NCBI RefSeq assembly: GCF_042643165.1
Contig: NZ_JBHRSH010000002.1
Location: 1,302,001 to 1,366,000, forward strand
Length of the DNA stretch: 64,000 nucleotides
Direction: 5' to 3'
From: Hyphococcus aureus
Lineage (GTDB): Bacteria; Pseudomonadota; Alphaproteobacteria; Caulobacterales; Parvularculaceae
The number at the start of each line of letters is the position of its first letter. Position 1 is the stretch's first letter. Position numbers and translations under genes: made by a program. Under the pieces are notes generated by a model that was not told the origin of the DNA, did no database searches, and saw only the letters and a program-made list of their open reading frames with translations. Below, piece by piece: positions 24,608 through 32,895 of the stretch.

Positions 24608-25348
24608 CTAGAATTCAAGCAATTCTTCGGGCGCATTCGGATCGGGCGCCGGCTCGCGCGCCGGACGCCAGCCTGTGCCGTCATTACAGGCCGCGCCATC
24701 CCATTCATGACGCTCTGAAAAAACATTAATGCGCTGCGTCAGCTTGCGGCACAGGATCGGCTTGCGCATGGGCCCGCCCGCAAGTTCCAGTTCGGAGCCC
24801 GGCGCCTTGATCAACAAATCGCCGAACACATAGCCGCGCACGACCCCGTTCGACGCGACCAGCATCCAGTTCTTGTCGCGCACGCGCCCAACGACTTCGA
24901 CGCCCGACCCTGACGGCAGAACCTCAATCGCCTTGGCGCCAGTGCCGGGCCCGCTGCGGATGTTGGAGTTGCGCGTCAGCACATAAAGACCGAGATCGGT
25001 TTCAACCACATGGGCGAGATCAAAGTCGCCGCGCGCCGCATCGATCCGCGCGGCGGGGTCTGCTTTCAGATTGGCGAGCGCATAGGCGCCCGGCGTCACC
25101 ACGCCTGTCGCGCGCCGTCCGCGCCAGCTTTGCGCCGCGCCCGTTTCCATGGCGCGCATAACGGCGTCGGAAAGCGCTTCACGATCGGCATTGTTTAAAT
25201 TGTCTGCAACGGGCGAGCCTTGCGCGAAATTAACGCTGTCGCCGGAAAACGGATCAAGAGAGCCCATGCTTGAACAGGCGCCGAGCAATGCGGCGCCGAA
25301 CGTCGTTAATGCAAATAATCGCAATGTTCGCAAGCCTTCAAAGATCAT
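24608..25348 (-). CDS. SH3-domain lipoprotein
   Basis: A 246-residue protein. Of several in-frame starts, ATG 25348 has GGAG seven bases upstream. The signal peptide ends in LLGAC (lipobox). The middle region is helical. A bacterial SH3 domain occupies about residues 122-182: YVLTRNSNIRSGPGTGAKAI, VEVVGRVRDKNWMLVASNG and RGYVFGDLL. The C-terminal 50 residues contain two Cys and a proline-rich tail. Such lipoproteins bind cell-wall peptides or act as anchors in the envelope; the exact partner is unknown. Confidence 0.8.
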   Translation of the reverse strand: MIFEGLRTLRLFALTTFGAALLGACSSMGSLDPFSGDSVNFAQGSPVADNLNNADREALSDAVMRAMETGAAQSWRGRRATGVVTPGAYALANLKADPAARIDAARGDFDLAHVVETDLGLYVLTRNSNIRSGPGTGAKAIEVLPSGSGVEVVGRVRDKNWMLVASNGVVRGYVFGDLLIKAPGSELELAGGPMRKPILCRKLTQRINVFSERHEWDGAACNDGTGWRPAREPAPDPNAPEELLEF

Positions 25349-25432
25349 CATCCATCTCCTAATCGCGCTGTTGTCAGCGACACATTCTTTACCTTTGTTG
25401 CACACTCTCCGCCGAATGTGGAGGGAGGAAAC

Positions 25433-26578
25433 GTGACGTCGGGAGCATCACGCCTGAACCAGCTCATGGAGCTTGCGCGCGAGGGGTCGCCCGAAGCGCG
25501 CCGTGACCTTTTGCGTCTGATAACCGACCTTTTTATGGCGCCGTCAGCACAGCATTCCCCTGCGGTGATGCAGCATTTCGAAGCCATCCTGTCGAGGCTT
25601 GCGGGAGACGCCGAACCCGCATTGCGGCGCGAAACCGCAGAGCGTCTCGCCGATGCGCCCGCCGCGCCGAAAGGCCTCATCAATCTCCTCGCCCGCGACA
25701 ACATCGCGGTCGCCGAACCCGTTCTCAAGCGCTCAACAGCGCTCAGCGACGACGACCTTATCGCCATCATCACCCTGCGAAACCAGGGACACATCAACGC
25801 CATCGCGCGTCGCGCTGAAATTCCTTCGACCGTTTCCGCCGCCATCGTCGACCATGGCGCGGAAGCCGCGCTGATCAGCCTTGCAAAAAATCAGGGCGCG
25901 CAGTTCAGCGCCGCCGCGATGCAGGCAATGGTCGCCAAAGCGCGCAAACGCACCGATCTCCAGGTGCCGATGACCGGCCGTTACGACCTGCCGCCGCAAC
26001 TTCTGACGCAGCTTTATTTCTATGTGGCCTCGCCGCTGAAAAAAGAAATCCTTCATCGTTCCGATATGCTCGATCCGGCGCTGGTGGATGTGGCGGTCCG
26101 GGCGAACCGTCACAGGCTGATGGATGAGATCGCTGACGAACCCCATGAGACGCAGGAATTCATCAGCGACGCAATCCGCATGAACGCGGTTCATGAAACG
26201 CTCCTGAAACGGCTGATCGCCGAAAAACGACGCCGCGAATTTCAATTCGCCTTTGCGCATTTTATCGGCGTCGATCTGGCGACGGGCCAAACCATTCTCA
26301 ACGATCAAAGTTTTGAAGCGCTCGCCGTCGCCTGCCGCGCCGTCTCGGTCGAACGTCCGAACTTCGCGCGTTTCGTCATGGCGTTGCGTAAAAGCGGCGG
26401 CGAGGAAGCCAAGGCGCTGCGCATTCTCGATCTTTACGAGAAAGTGCCGGTTGAGGCGGCGGAGCGGATCATGCGGTTCTGGCGCATGCGCACCGAAGCG
26501 GCGGCCGGCGCCGCGCGGCTTGCGCGGTTTATCGAGGATGACGACGAACCAATGGTGCTGACGGACGGCAAGCGTTAA
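25433..26578 (+). CDS. DUF2336 protein (first of two in the window)
   Basis: A 381-residue cytoplasmic, all-helical protein. The GTG start at 25433 follows a strong GGAGGGAGGA; GTG 25418 lies inside that sequence. DUF2336 features are LAREGSPEARRDLLRLITDLF, a middle region with HEAT-like helical repeats (LARDNIAVAEPVLKRS..., ALISLAKNQGAQFS) and a C-terminal part with YFYVASPLKKEIL. The family is mostly alphaproteobacterial and of unknown function. A second member is at 54528-55754. Its stop codon is shared in a TTAA with the opposite DUF1491 gene. Confidence 0.8.
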   Translation: MTSGASRLNQLMELAREGSPEARRDLLRLITDLFMAPSAQHSPAVMQHFEAILSRLAGDAEPALRRETAERLADAPAAPKGLINLLARDNIAVAEPVLKRSTALSDDDLIAIITLRNQGHINAIARRAEIPSTVSAAIVDHGAEAALISLAKNQGAQFSAAAMQAMVAKARKRTDLQVPMTGRYDLPPQLLTQLYFYVASPLKKEILHRSDMLDPALVDVAVRANRHRLMDEIADEPHETQEFISDAIRMNAVHETLLKRLIAEKRRREFQFAFAHFIGVDLATGQTILNDQSFEALAVACRAVSVERPNFARFVMALRKSGGEEAKALRILDLYEKVPVEAAERIMRFWRMRTEAAAGAARLARFIEDDDEPMVLTDGKR

Positions 26579-26907
26579 TCCACAAAAATCCGGCCGTCGC
26601 GATCCTCGATTTCGACAATCCAGAGATCGGGATCGATCGAGCTTTCCTTTTCGAGCCAGCGGTCGATTTTCGCTTCGAGCCCGTCCGGCGCCTCTTCCCC
26701 GAAGGGCTCGCGCCAGACCATCTTGCCGTCGAGATCGCGGCTCTGGATGAACAGCTTCACCGCGCCCGGCCCCTGATAGAGTTTCACCGCGACCGCGCCC
26801 GCATCGGCGTCGCCGCGGCGGACAATGGTTGCAAAAGACCCGGCGCTGTGGGCGCGGCGGAGTTGTGCGGAAACACGGATTTCGGTTTTGACGCGCGGTT
26901 CGGTCAT
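26575..26907 (-). CDS. DUF1491 family protein
   Basis: A 110-residue protein typical of DUF1491: basic start with KTEIRVSAQLRRAHSAGSFATIVRRGDADAGAVAVK, then a VWREPFGEEAP-x-GLEAKIDRWL block and an acidic end PDLWIVEIEDRDGRIFVD. The family is restricted to alphaproteobacteria and its function is unknown. It overlaps the upstream TPR gene by ATGA (26904-26907). Its stop (TTAA at 26575-26578) is shared with the convergent DUF2336 gene. Confidence 0.85.
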   Translation of the reverse strand: MTEPRVKTEIRVSAQLRRAHSAGSFATIVRRGDADAGAVAVKLYQGPGAVKLFIQSRDLDGKMVWREPFGEEAPDGLEAKIDRWLEKESSIDPDLWIVEIEDRDGRIFVD

Positions 26908-27809
26908 GCGTTCAGGGATTCCGCCAACTCAGACCATTCAGGGTATTTATTGTGCAGCTTCTTCAGCGCCGCCCTGTCTCCAGACTGATCATAAAGATAA
27001 TACTCCATGCGCAAACGAATACGCGCATCATATGAGAGCGATTTATAATCTTCATTGCCATGTAGCGTTTCGAAATCGGAAAACACGCCGCCAAACCTGA
27101 CGCCGCTGTCGAGAAAAAGCTTCCAGATCACCGGCGCTTCATAGACTGCTTCTGGAATGAAGAACCAATCGTATTGCTCAAACTCGATTTCGGAAACCTC
27201 GCCCAACAGTTTTCGCCACCCACTCACATAGGCGTCGTGCTTCTCCAAAGCGCCCAAGGCGCATAGTCTGGCGCGCCTTTCGTCCACGTCTTTGGGCTCC
27301 GCGAGGAAACTGAGCGCCGTTTCCGGGTCTGCCTTTGCCAGCGCCTCGTACGCTTGCCAGCAAATATCGCCGTCCTTGTACCGAGGGCAGAACTGATTGT
27401 CGCTTATCGAGTCTAGGATACATTCACGGTCCGTGACCGCGCATTTTTCGTCAGGATGCAGTTCAAGCGCCTTTTCGATATTGGCCAACGCATTCTCCAG
27501 ATCGCCAACACGCTCCTGCATACAAGCGATTTCACGATAAGAGGCAGCATGGTCAGGATCGTAGGAAAGCGCTTTTTTGTATTCTTCAATTGCCGCCAGC
27601 GGCGCATTATTGAAATCGTGCACGTCTCCAGCGACATAATGGCAATCGACAAGTCGATCCATTTCTTCTTGTGTAGCAGGTGCAGCGACATTGAGCGCTG
27701 GGGTTAAAACAGTCCAGAACCACTCATATCCTTGCGCATGTGCTCGGGGAACCCCGCCATCGCTGACGAAGTTCAAAAGCTCATCTGTTGTTTCAAATTC
27801 AAGCGGCAT
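26904..27809 (-). CDS. TPR-containing protein of low G+C, unknown
   Basis: A 301-residue soluble protein without a signal. TPR-like helices occupy about 55-135 (NAPLAAIEEYKKALSYDP, AASYREIACMQERVGDLENALANIEKALELHP). The rest is acidic, rich in Trp, Tyr and Cys. Hand counting over 27481-27600 gives half G+C, well below the surrounding genes, which hints at recent acquisition. It overlaps DUF1491 by ATGA, so it is nevertheless translationally coupled to a core alphaproteobacterial gene. The substrate or partner is unknown. Confidence 0.65.
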   Translation of the reverse strand: MPLEFETTDELLNFVSDGGVPRAHAQGYEWFWTVLTPALNVAAPATQEEMDRLVDCHYVAGDVHDFNNAPLAAIEEYKKALSYDPDHAASYREIACMQERVGDLENALANIEKALELHPDEKCAVTDRECILDSISDNQFCPRYKDGDICWQAYEALAKADPETALSFLAEPKDVDERRARLCALGALEKHDAYVSGWRKLLGEVSEIEFEQYDWFFIPEAVYEAPVIWKLFLDSGVRFGGVFSDFETLHGNEDYKSLSYDARIRLRMEYYLYDQSGDRAALKKLHNKYPEWSELAESLNA

Positions 27810-27853
27810 CCAAGCAGTATAACGCCGCTCATCGAAATGGCATGTAAAATTGT

Positions 27854-29602
27854 TTACGCCGCCGCGCGGGTTTTGAGCGTGCGCAAGATCACCGCTTTCA
27901 GCGCCTCGGCGCGCAAGGGCTTGGTGATGAACTCGTTCATGCCTGAGGCGAGCATGGCTTCGCGCTCACCCGGCATGGCGTCGGCGGTGACGGCGACAAT
28001 GGGAACATGCGCCATGGGCCCGTCCATCTTGCGGATCGCCTGGGCCGTTTCCATGCCGCTCATGCCGGGCATGTGCTTGTCCATCAGGACGATGTCGTAA
28101 TCGCGCGAGGCGAGCCGTTCGAGACAGGCCGCGCCGTCATGGGCGAAGTCGGCGTCCGCGCCCCAGGCTTTCAGAAATTCGCTGACGACGAGACGGTTCA
28201 CTTCATTGTCTTCAGCCACAAGCACGCGCAGCCCGGTCATGTCGTCGGCGGCGTCATAGACATCATCGCCGCCGGTTTTATCGTCAGCCACCTCGTTCAC
28301 CTTGAGTTTCAACAAAAAGGTCGACCCGGCAGGCCCTGTGCGTTCAACGCCGATAGACCCGCCCATCAGCTGCGCCAGCATCCGGCAGATCGGGAGGCCG
28401 AGACCGGTGCCGCCATATTGCCGCGTCGTGCCGCGCTCGCCCTGTTCGAACTTGTCGAAGACGCGCGCCACCTTGTCGTCCGGAATGCCCTTGCCGGTGT
28501 CGGTCACGCGGAACTCCAGCGCATAACGCCCGCCGCCGCGATTAACGCCGTGAAGATGCAGGCTCACATGCCCTTCCGTCGTGAACTTGACGCCGTTGGA
28601 CATGAGGTTCTGCAAGATCTGTCGGAGGCGCATGTCGTCGACAAGCGCCGAAGCGGGAATTTCGCCGGTGACATTGGCGCTGATGGTCAGGCCTTTTGCG
28701 GCGCCGTTTTCGCGCCAATTGTCGGTGACAAAGCGCACCAGATCGCGCAGATCCGTCGGCCGCGCCTCGATGGCGAGCTTGCCGGCTTCAATCTTGGACA
28801 AATCGAGAAGGTCATTGAGAATAAGCAAAAGCGACTCGCCCGACTGACGGATCGTGTCGGTGATGCGACGTTCATGGGCCGGCAGCGCGCCGGCGAGGAG
28901 CGCATCGGTCAGACCTATGACGCCGTTGAGCGGCGTTCGCAGTTCGTGGCTCATGGTGGCGAGGAATTCCGTCTTCACCGCCTCCGCGCTTTTTGCGCGG
29001 CGCACATTCTCCCGCATCGTCTCCAGCATAGAATAAAGACTCTCGGTGATCAGCACCGCAATGCCCGTGGAAATGAAAACGGCGAAGATGCCCTGCGCAA
29101 AACGGTTGGTCTCGCGCGTATAGTCATAGGGCGCCATGGCCGCCGGATGATTGAGAGAAACCCAGTAAAGAAACGATAATGTCACGACGGACGCCGCGCA
29201 GGTCCACAAGGCGACGCGCCGCCCCGCCATATAGCCTGTCATGACAGGACCGAGCGCCAGAAACGGCACCACCGCCGAATTGACGCCGGCGTGATCGGGC
29301 ACGGCGGAGCCAAGAACGGCGCCAATCATCAGCAAACCGTAAAACATCGCGTAAAAGACTTCGTTCTTGTACCAGCGCACGAGCTGCATCGAAACGATAA
29401 CCGTGACAATCGCGACAGAGACGATGGTGTGATCATAGACCCAGCGGCCATAGCTGAACCACATAATCGCCATGTTGCAGATCTGGGTGACAACGACCAT
29501 CAGGCCGATAATCCAGACCGCGCGCATACGCGCCGCGAGCACGGGACGGCTAATCTCCGGAATGCGCAAAAAGCGCTCGTAAGCGTCAACCCAACTCTTC
29601 AT
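27854..29602 (-). CDS. membrane hybrid histidine kinase with C-terminal receiver
   Basis: A 582-residue sensor. Six hydrophobic segments (about 28-48, 58-75, 83-100, 108-124, 128-148 and 168-190) form an integral sensor without a large periplasmic domain. The kinase core has the H-box FLATMSHELRTPLNGVIG (His about 219), an N-box, DTGKGIPDDKVARVFDKFEQ and GGTGLGLPICRMLAQLMGG. The receiver (about 460-575) has YDIVLMDKHMPGMSG with the phospho-acceptor Asp near 510 and a conserved Lys in ITKPL. The signal and output are unknown. A full CtrA box lies 127 bp upstream, so cell-cycle control is likely. Confidence 0.85.
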   Translation of the reverse strand: MKSWVDAYERFLRIPEISRPVLAARMRAVWIIGLMVVVTQICNMAIMWFSYGRWVYDHTIVSVAIVTVIVSMQLVRWYKNEVFYAMFYGLLMIGAVLGSAVPDHAGVNSAVVPFLALGPVMTGYMAGRRVALWTCAASVVTLSFLYWVSLNHPAAMAPYDYTRETNRFAQGIFAVFISTGIAVLITESLYSMLETMRENVRRAKSAEAVKTEFLATMSHELRTPLNGVIGLTDALLAGALPAHERRITDTIRQSGESLLLILNDLLDLSKIEAGKLAIEARPTDLRDLVRFVTDNWRENGAAKGLTISANVTGEIPASALVDDMRLRQILQNLMSNGVKFTTEGHVSLHLHGVNRGGGRYALEFRVTDTGKGIPDDKVARVFDKFEQGERGTTRQYGGTGLGLPICRMLAQLMGGSIGVERTGPAGSTFLLKLKVNEVADDKTGGDDVYDAADDMTGLRVLVAEDNEVNRLVVSEFLKAWGADADFAHDGAACLERLASRDYDIVLMDKHMPGMSGMETAQAIRKMDGPMAHVPIVAVTADAMPGEREAMLASGMNEFITKPLRAEALKAVILRTLKTRAAA

Positions 29603-29728
29603 GCCCGGATAGCTCTCCCGCCAAACATGGCCGTCCTAAAGCTATCGCGGGCAGTGTTAAAAAATGAATGAATGTCGCATCGCGCAACGCCAAAAAGAGC
29701 GAGCAGCTTAAGACGGCGTCAAGGAAAC

Positions 29729-29743
29729 TTAAGCGTGGGTTAA
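29729..29743. promoter_or_regulatory. CtrA-type box TTAA-N7-TTAA
   Basis: TTAA (29729-29732), seven bases, TTAA (29740-29743), followed by C: an exact match to the CtrA consensus on either strand. It lies upstream of the hybrid kinase gene (start 29602, minus) and just after the stop of the other kinase gene. Confidence 0.65.
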
Positions 29744-29749
29744 CGCCGG

Positions 29750-30976
29750 TCAGGCGGCGCTGCGGCCGTCTTTCGGATCGGCGCGTTCCTTGCGGAACTG
29801 GGTGACGCGATCGAGCTGGCTTTGAATATCGCTTGAGACGGCGAGACCGGCGCCTGACAAATCGCTGAGGCTTCTCGCGACCGGCAAGCGCAGGCTGGCG
29901 GTCGTGCCTTCACCCGGCGCGGAGGCGAGGTCGAGGGCGCCGCCGTGAAGCTTCGCCAGCGAAAAGGCGAGCGACAGGCCAAGCCCGGCGCCCGGCGTGC
30001 CGCGCACGCCGCTTTTGTGGAGCCCTGTGAAGCGTTCGCCGAGGCGCGCCAGCGCCATCTGGCTCATGCCGACGCCGGTGTCGGAAACTTCCATCACCAG
30101 CGTCCGGTCAACTTCCTTGACGCTGAGCGCAATCTCGCCCGATGCGGTGAATTTCACGGCGTTGGTGAGGAGGTTGATGAGAATCTGTTTGACCGCGCGC
30201 GCGTCTAGCATGCATTCGGGAAGCCCCGGCGCGATATCGACCCGCAAGGCGAGCCCGGCTTTTTCCGCCTCGCCGCGCACCATCTCTGCGCATTCGCGCA
30301 CAATCGCGCCTGGTTCGGCAAGCGTCGGCGTCAGCTTGTAACGGCCGGCGTCGAGTTTTGCGCGGTCGAGAACGGAAGCGATAAGATCGGCGAGATGACC
30401 GCCCGAAGATTTGATATGGCCGACATATTCGCGATATTTTTCATGGCCGAGAGGCCCGAAGGATTCTTCCTTCATGGCGTCGGCGAAACCGAGAATCGCA
30501 TTGAGGGGCGTTTTCAGCTCGTGACCGAGATCGGCGAGCAGTTCCGGCGAGACCCCGGCGCTGGATTGAGATACGGGCGCGGCGCGCTCCTCCCTGACGG
30601 CGGCAAGCTCGGGCCCGCGTTCACGGATCAGCACATTGATTCGACGCCCCTCGCGGGCGAGATGAAGTTCGACAAACTGCGCCGGCGCACCGGGGCGCTG
30701 GAGGCGCAAGGAGACCCGGCCCGCAGCCGCGTCATCTGGCGCGCTGGCGGCCTTCCCGAGGGCTTCTTTCAGGCCCGCCCGGTCTTCACGGCTGGCGAAA
30801 TCGAGGAGCGACCGGCCGGCAAGCCCGCCTTCCGCCGCGATCAGGGCCTCCGCGCCGTCTGTAGCTGCGAGAATTTCCCCATCCCCGGCCACGGCGAGCA
30901 CAGGATCGCCCGGCGCCGAGCGCCATTGAGGGGGCCGGCGGGTGGTTCTGAACAGGGCTGACAGGCTGAACGCCAT
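29750..30976 (-). CDS. soluble PAS-like histidine kinase
   Basis: A 408-residue protein without membrane helices. An N-terminal PAS-like region (about 20-115) precedes the H-box LLADLGHELKTPLNAILGFADAM (His about 152), the N-box VKQILINLLTNAVKFT, DTGVGMSQMALARLGERFT and GAGLGLSLAFSLAKLHGG. The kinase core resembles the DivJ/PleC branch, which in alphaproteobacteria feeds DivK and CtrA. No receiver is attached, so it needs a separate partner. It is encoded on the same strand upstream of the hybrid kinase. Confidence 0.8.
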   Translation of the reverse strand: MAFSLSALFRTTRRPPQWRSAPGDPVLAVAGDGEILAATDGAEALIAAEGGLAGRSLLDFASREDRAGLKEALGKAASAPDDAAAGRVSLRLQRPGAPAQFVELHLAREGRRINVLIRERGPELAAVREERAAPVSQSSAGVSPELLADLGHELKTPLNAILGFADAMKEESFGPLGHEKYREYVGHIKSSGGHLADLIASVLDRAKLDAGRYKLTPTLAEPGAIVRECAEMVRGEAEKAGLALRVDIAPGLPECMLDARAVKQILINLLTNAVKFTASGEIALSVKEVDRTLVMEVSDTGVGMSQMALARLGERFTGLHKSGVRGTPGAGLGLSLAFSLAKLHGGALDLASAPGEGTTASLRLPVARSLSDLSGAGLAVSSDIQSQLDRVTQFRKERADPKDGRSAA

Positions 30977-31265
30977 GGACTTCCCGGGTTGAGCTGCGCG
31001 GCCCTGCGTAAGGCCGCGATTCGTTAACGCCCCTTCACCATGCGTCAGGCTGCGTTAACAAATGATAAATCGGAAAAACGGCGAAAATGTTAGGGTTCGG
31101 GACTTTCCGGGCCTTTTTCCGCGGCGAAGGATTAAAATTTAAGTTAAGGCGCGAAGACCTGTCGAATTTGATAATAATTCCGCTAGGATGATGAGCGCTG
31201 TCTTAAATTTTGGGGCGATACCGTGGCGGCTGCGTGTAAAGACCGTCATTTGGGAGAACTACTCT

Positions 31266-32291
31266 ATGTCGCGTAAACGTAACGGGATGCGAGAAATCAA
31301 CCGCGCCCGGCGAAGGGGATTACGCCCTCATCTGGCCCTTGCGGGCCTCGCCGCCGGGCTCGCCGTCACCACAGTGTCAGCCGATACGCTGGCTCAACCG
31401 AAGGACAACGCCCTTGAGCGTCAGGCCGCGAGCTATATTCAGTTTCGCGAGGATGTCGCCGCGATTGAGGCGATGCCGTTCAACAATGCGGAAGTGACCC
31501 GTGAGGCGCATCGCCGCCTCGCCGCTCACGATTCCGAATCACTCTCTGCGGGCTGGGTTGCTTATGCGGCGCTGGTCGCGGCCGACCAGCCGGGTTTCGT
31601 TGAGGCGGTCGAAAAAGAAATCAAGAAAAAGGCGAACAAGCGCAAAGGCGAGCTGGGCGGCGCGGACGGCCTCCTGTCTCATCTGGCGCAAGATCCCTCT
31701 TATCTGCGTCAACTGCCCGGCGCGAATGACGCTGTGAAGGCTGTCCTCGCCATGACCGTTCAGGACGGCGCCCGCATCGCCGAACTTGGCGAAGCGTTCA
31801 AATCGCAAGCCTACGCCATGCAGAAAACAAGCTGGGGCAAACAGAAAATCGGCTCCAGCCAGAGCCGCCTCGATGAAGCGGCGGTCTATGGCCGCAAACG
31901 CGGCGCGCCGGCGGCGCCCGTGCTCGCCCGCGCCGAAAATAACGGCGTTGTCGCTCCGTCGCTCGCCAGCGCCCGCGAAGAATGGGCCGCCGATTGGGGC
32001 GCCGGCGCGGACGAAGGCAAGATGACCGAGAAAAATGCGCAAGTCGTCATCGACCGCATTCTCAATCTCGCCGCGCGCTACTCCACCGACAAGCTGAACC
32101 CCAAAATCGTTGAGGTTTACGCCCAGAACACCAAATCCGAGCGCTGTCTTTCCATGGCGAAGCTGACACTCGACCAGTGCATCGCCGCAACGCGGACGCC
32201 CTATGAAGAAGCGTTCTGCCTTGGCGAACATGGCCTCAAAGACGTCGCCACCTGCACCGGCTGGGTCGCCGGCGCGGACAGCGCCAGCTAA
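31266..32291 (+). CDS. secreted Ala-rich protein with C-terminal cysteine pairs, unknown
   Basis: A 341-residue protein with start ATG 31266 behind GGGAGAA. A long basic leader (MSRKRNGMREINRARRRGLR) precedes a hydrophobic stretch and a cleavage site near SADTLA, so it is exported. The mature part is helical and rich in Ala, Lys and Glu. The C-terminus has four Cys (CLSMAKLTLDQC, FCLGEHGLKDVATC) in CX10C and CX12C spacing, like disulfide-stapled helices. No family recognised. The 289 bp before it hold no other gene; a TTAAAATTTAAGTTAA stretch at 31132-31147 resembles a CtrA box but has an 8-base gap. Confidence 0.7.
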   Translation: MSRKRNGMREINRARRRGLRPHLALAGLAAGLAVTTVSADTLAQPKDNALERQAASYIQFREDVAAIEAMPFNNAEVTREAHRRLAAHDSESLSAGWVAYAALVAADQPGFVEAVEKEIKKKANKRKGELGGADGLLSHLAQDPSYLRQLPGANDAVKAVLAMTVQDGARIAELGEAFKSQAYAMQKTSWGKQKIGSSQSRLDEAAVYGRKRGAPAAPVLARAENNGVVAPSLASAREEWAADWGAGADEGKMTEKNAQVVIDRILNLAARYSTDKLNPKIVEVYAQNTKSERCLSMAKLTLDQCIAATRTPYEEAFCLGEHGLKDVATCTGWVAGADSAS

Positions 32292-32335
32292 TCCTGCAGG
32301 TTCGTCCGTAGACTGACCTTGCATCGCTTAAACTG

Positions 32336-32366
32336 AAAAGGCCGTCCCTTCGGGGGCGGCCTTTTT
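32336..32366. terminator. rho-independent terminator
   Basis: GGCCGtCCC-ttc-GGGGGCGGCC is preceded by AAAA and followed by TTTTT. It terminates the secreted-protein gene. The A run on the other side makes it possibly bidirectional, serving the small membrane gene at 32441-32656. Confidence 0.8.
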
Positions 32367-32440
32367 AGTTTCAACACCATGCGCGATGCAACCAGCGCAA
32401 CAGCAATGCGATCTTATATTTTCAAGAACGATTTAGCCCG

Positions 32441-32656
32441 CTACGACCGGTTTCCTCGCGAGAACAGTATCCTGCAGTAAATAGAAACAAAGCCAATAAA
32501 AAACACCCATGGGATCGCTCGGCTTAGAAAGCCCGTCAAATGCATTTTACTCAACATATAGGGCAGCATACAAATCATCACGAATATCGCCGCCGCCTCG
32601 ATAATAACGATCACTAAAGGCAATCTGGATCGAAACAACATCTCTAAAATAGACAT
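32441..32656 (-). CDS. small two-helix membrane protein of low G+C, unknown
   Basis: A 71-residue protein with two hydrophobic helices (about 12-34 and 44-64) and a basic tail. AGGA lies about 13 bases before the ATG. Hand counts over 32461-32580 give about 40 percent G+C, far below the neighbourhood, which suggests acquired or rapidly changing DNA. It stands alone between a terminator and the trehalose operon. No family recognised; it may not be expressed. Confidence 0.45.
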   Translation of the reverse strand: MSILEMLFRSRLPLVIVIIEAAAIFVMICMLPYMLSKMHLTGFLSRAIPWVFFIGFVSIYCRILFSRGNRS

Positions 32657-32895
32657 GAGGGGGCATTCCTTTCATGCATAAGATTAGCAAATAAGCTGAC
32701 GGCAATCCGCACTTTCCATAACCTAAATCATAGCGACTTGGAAAAACGCTGACGCCGCCTTGTGAGGCGTCTTCCCGTTGGATTTTCACCATTTTTGATC
32801 TCTCCGGCCGAATAGGCTATTGTGCAGCGCACACAGGCGAACTTTCGCCTCAGTGAGGCGTTTTTCACGCGCCAGACACCAGCTTGGAAAGAACA

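Noticed and set aside
31132..31147. CtrA box before the secreted protein gene at 31266
   Set aside because: Two TTAA half-sites are present, but they are eight bases apart, not seven.
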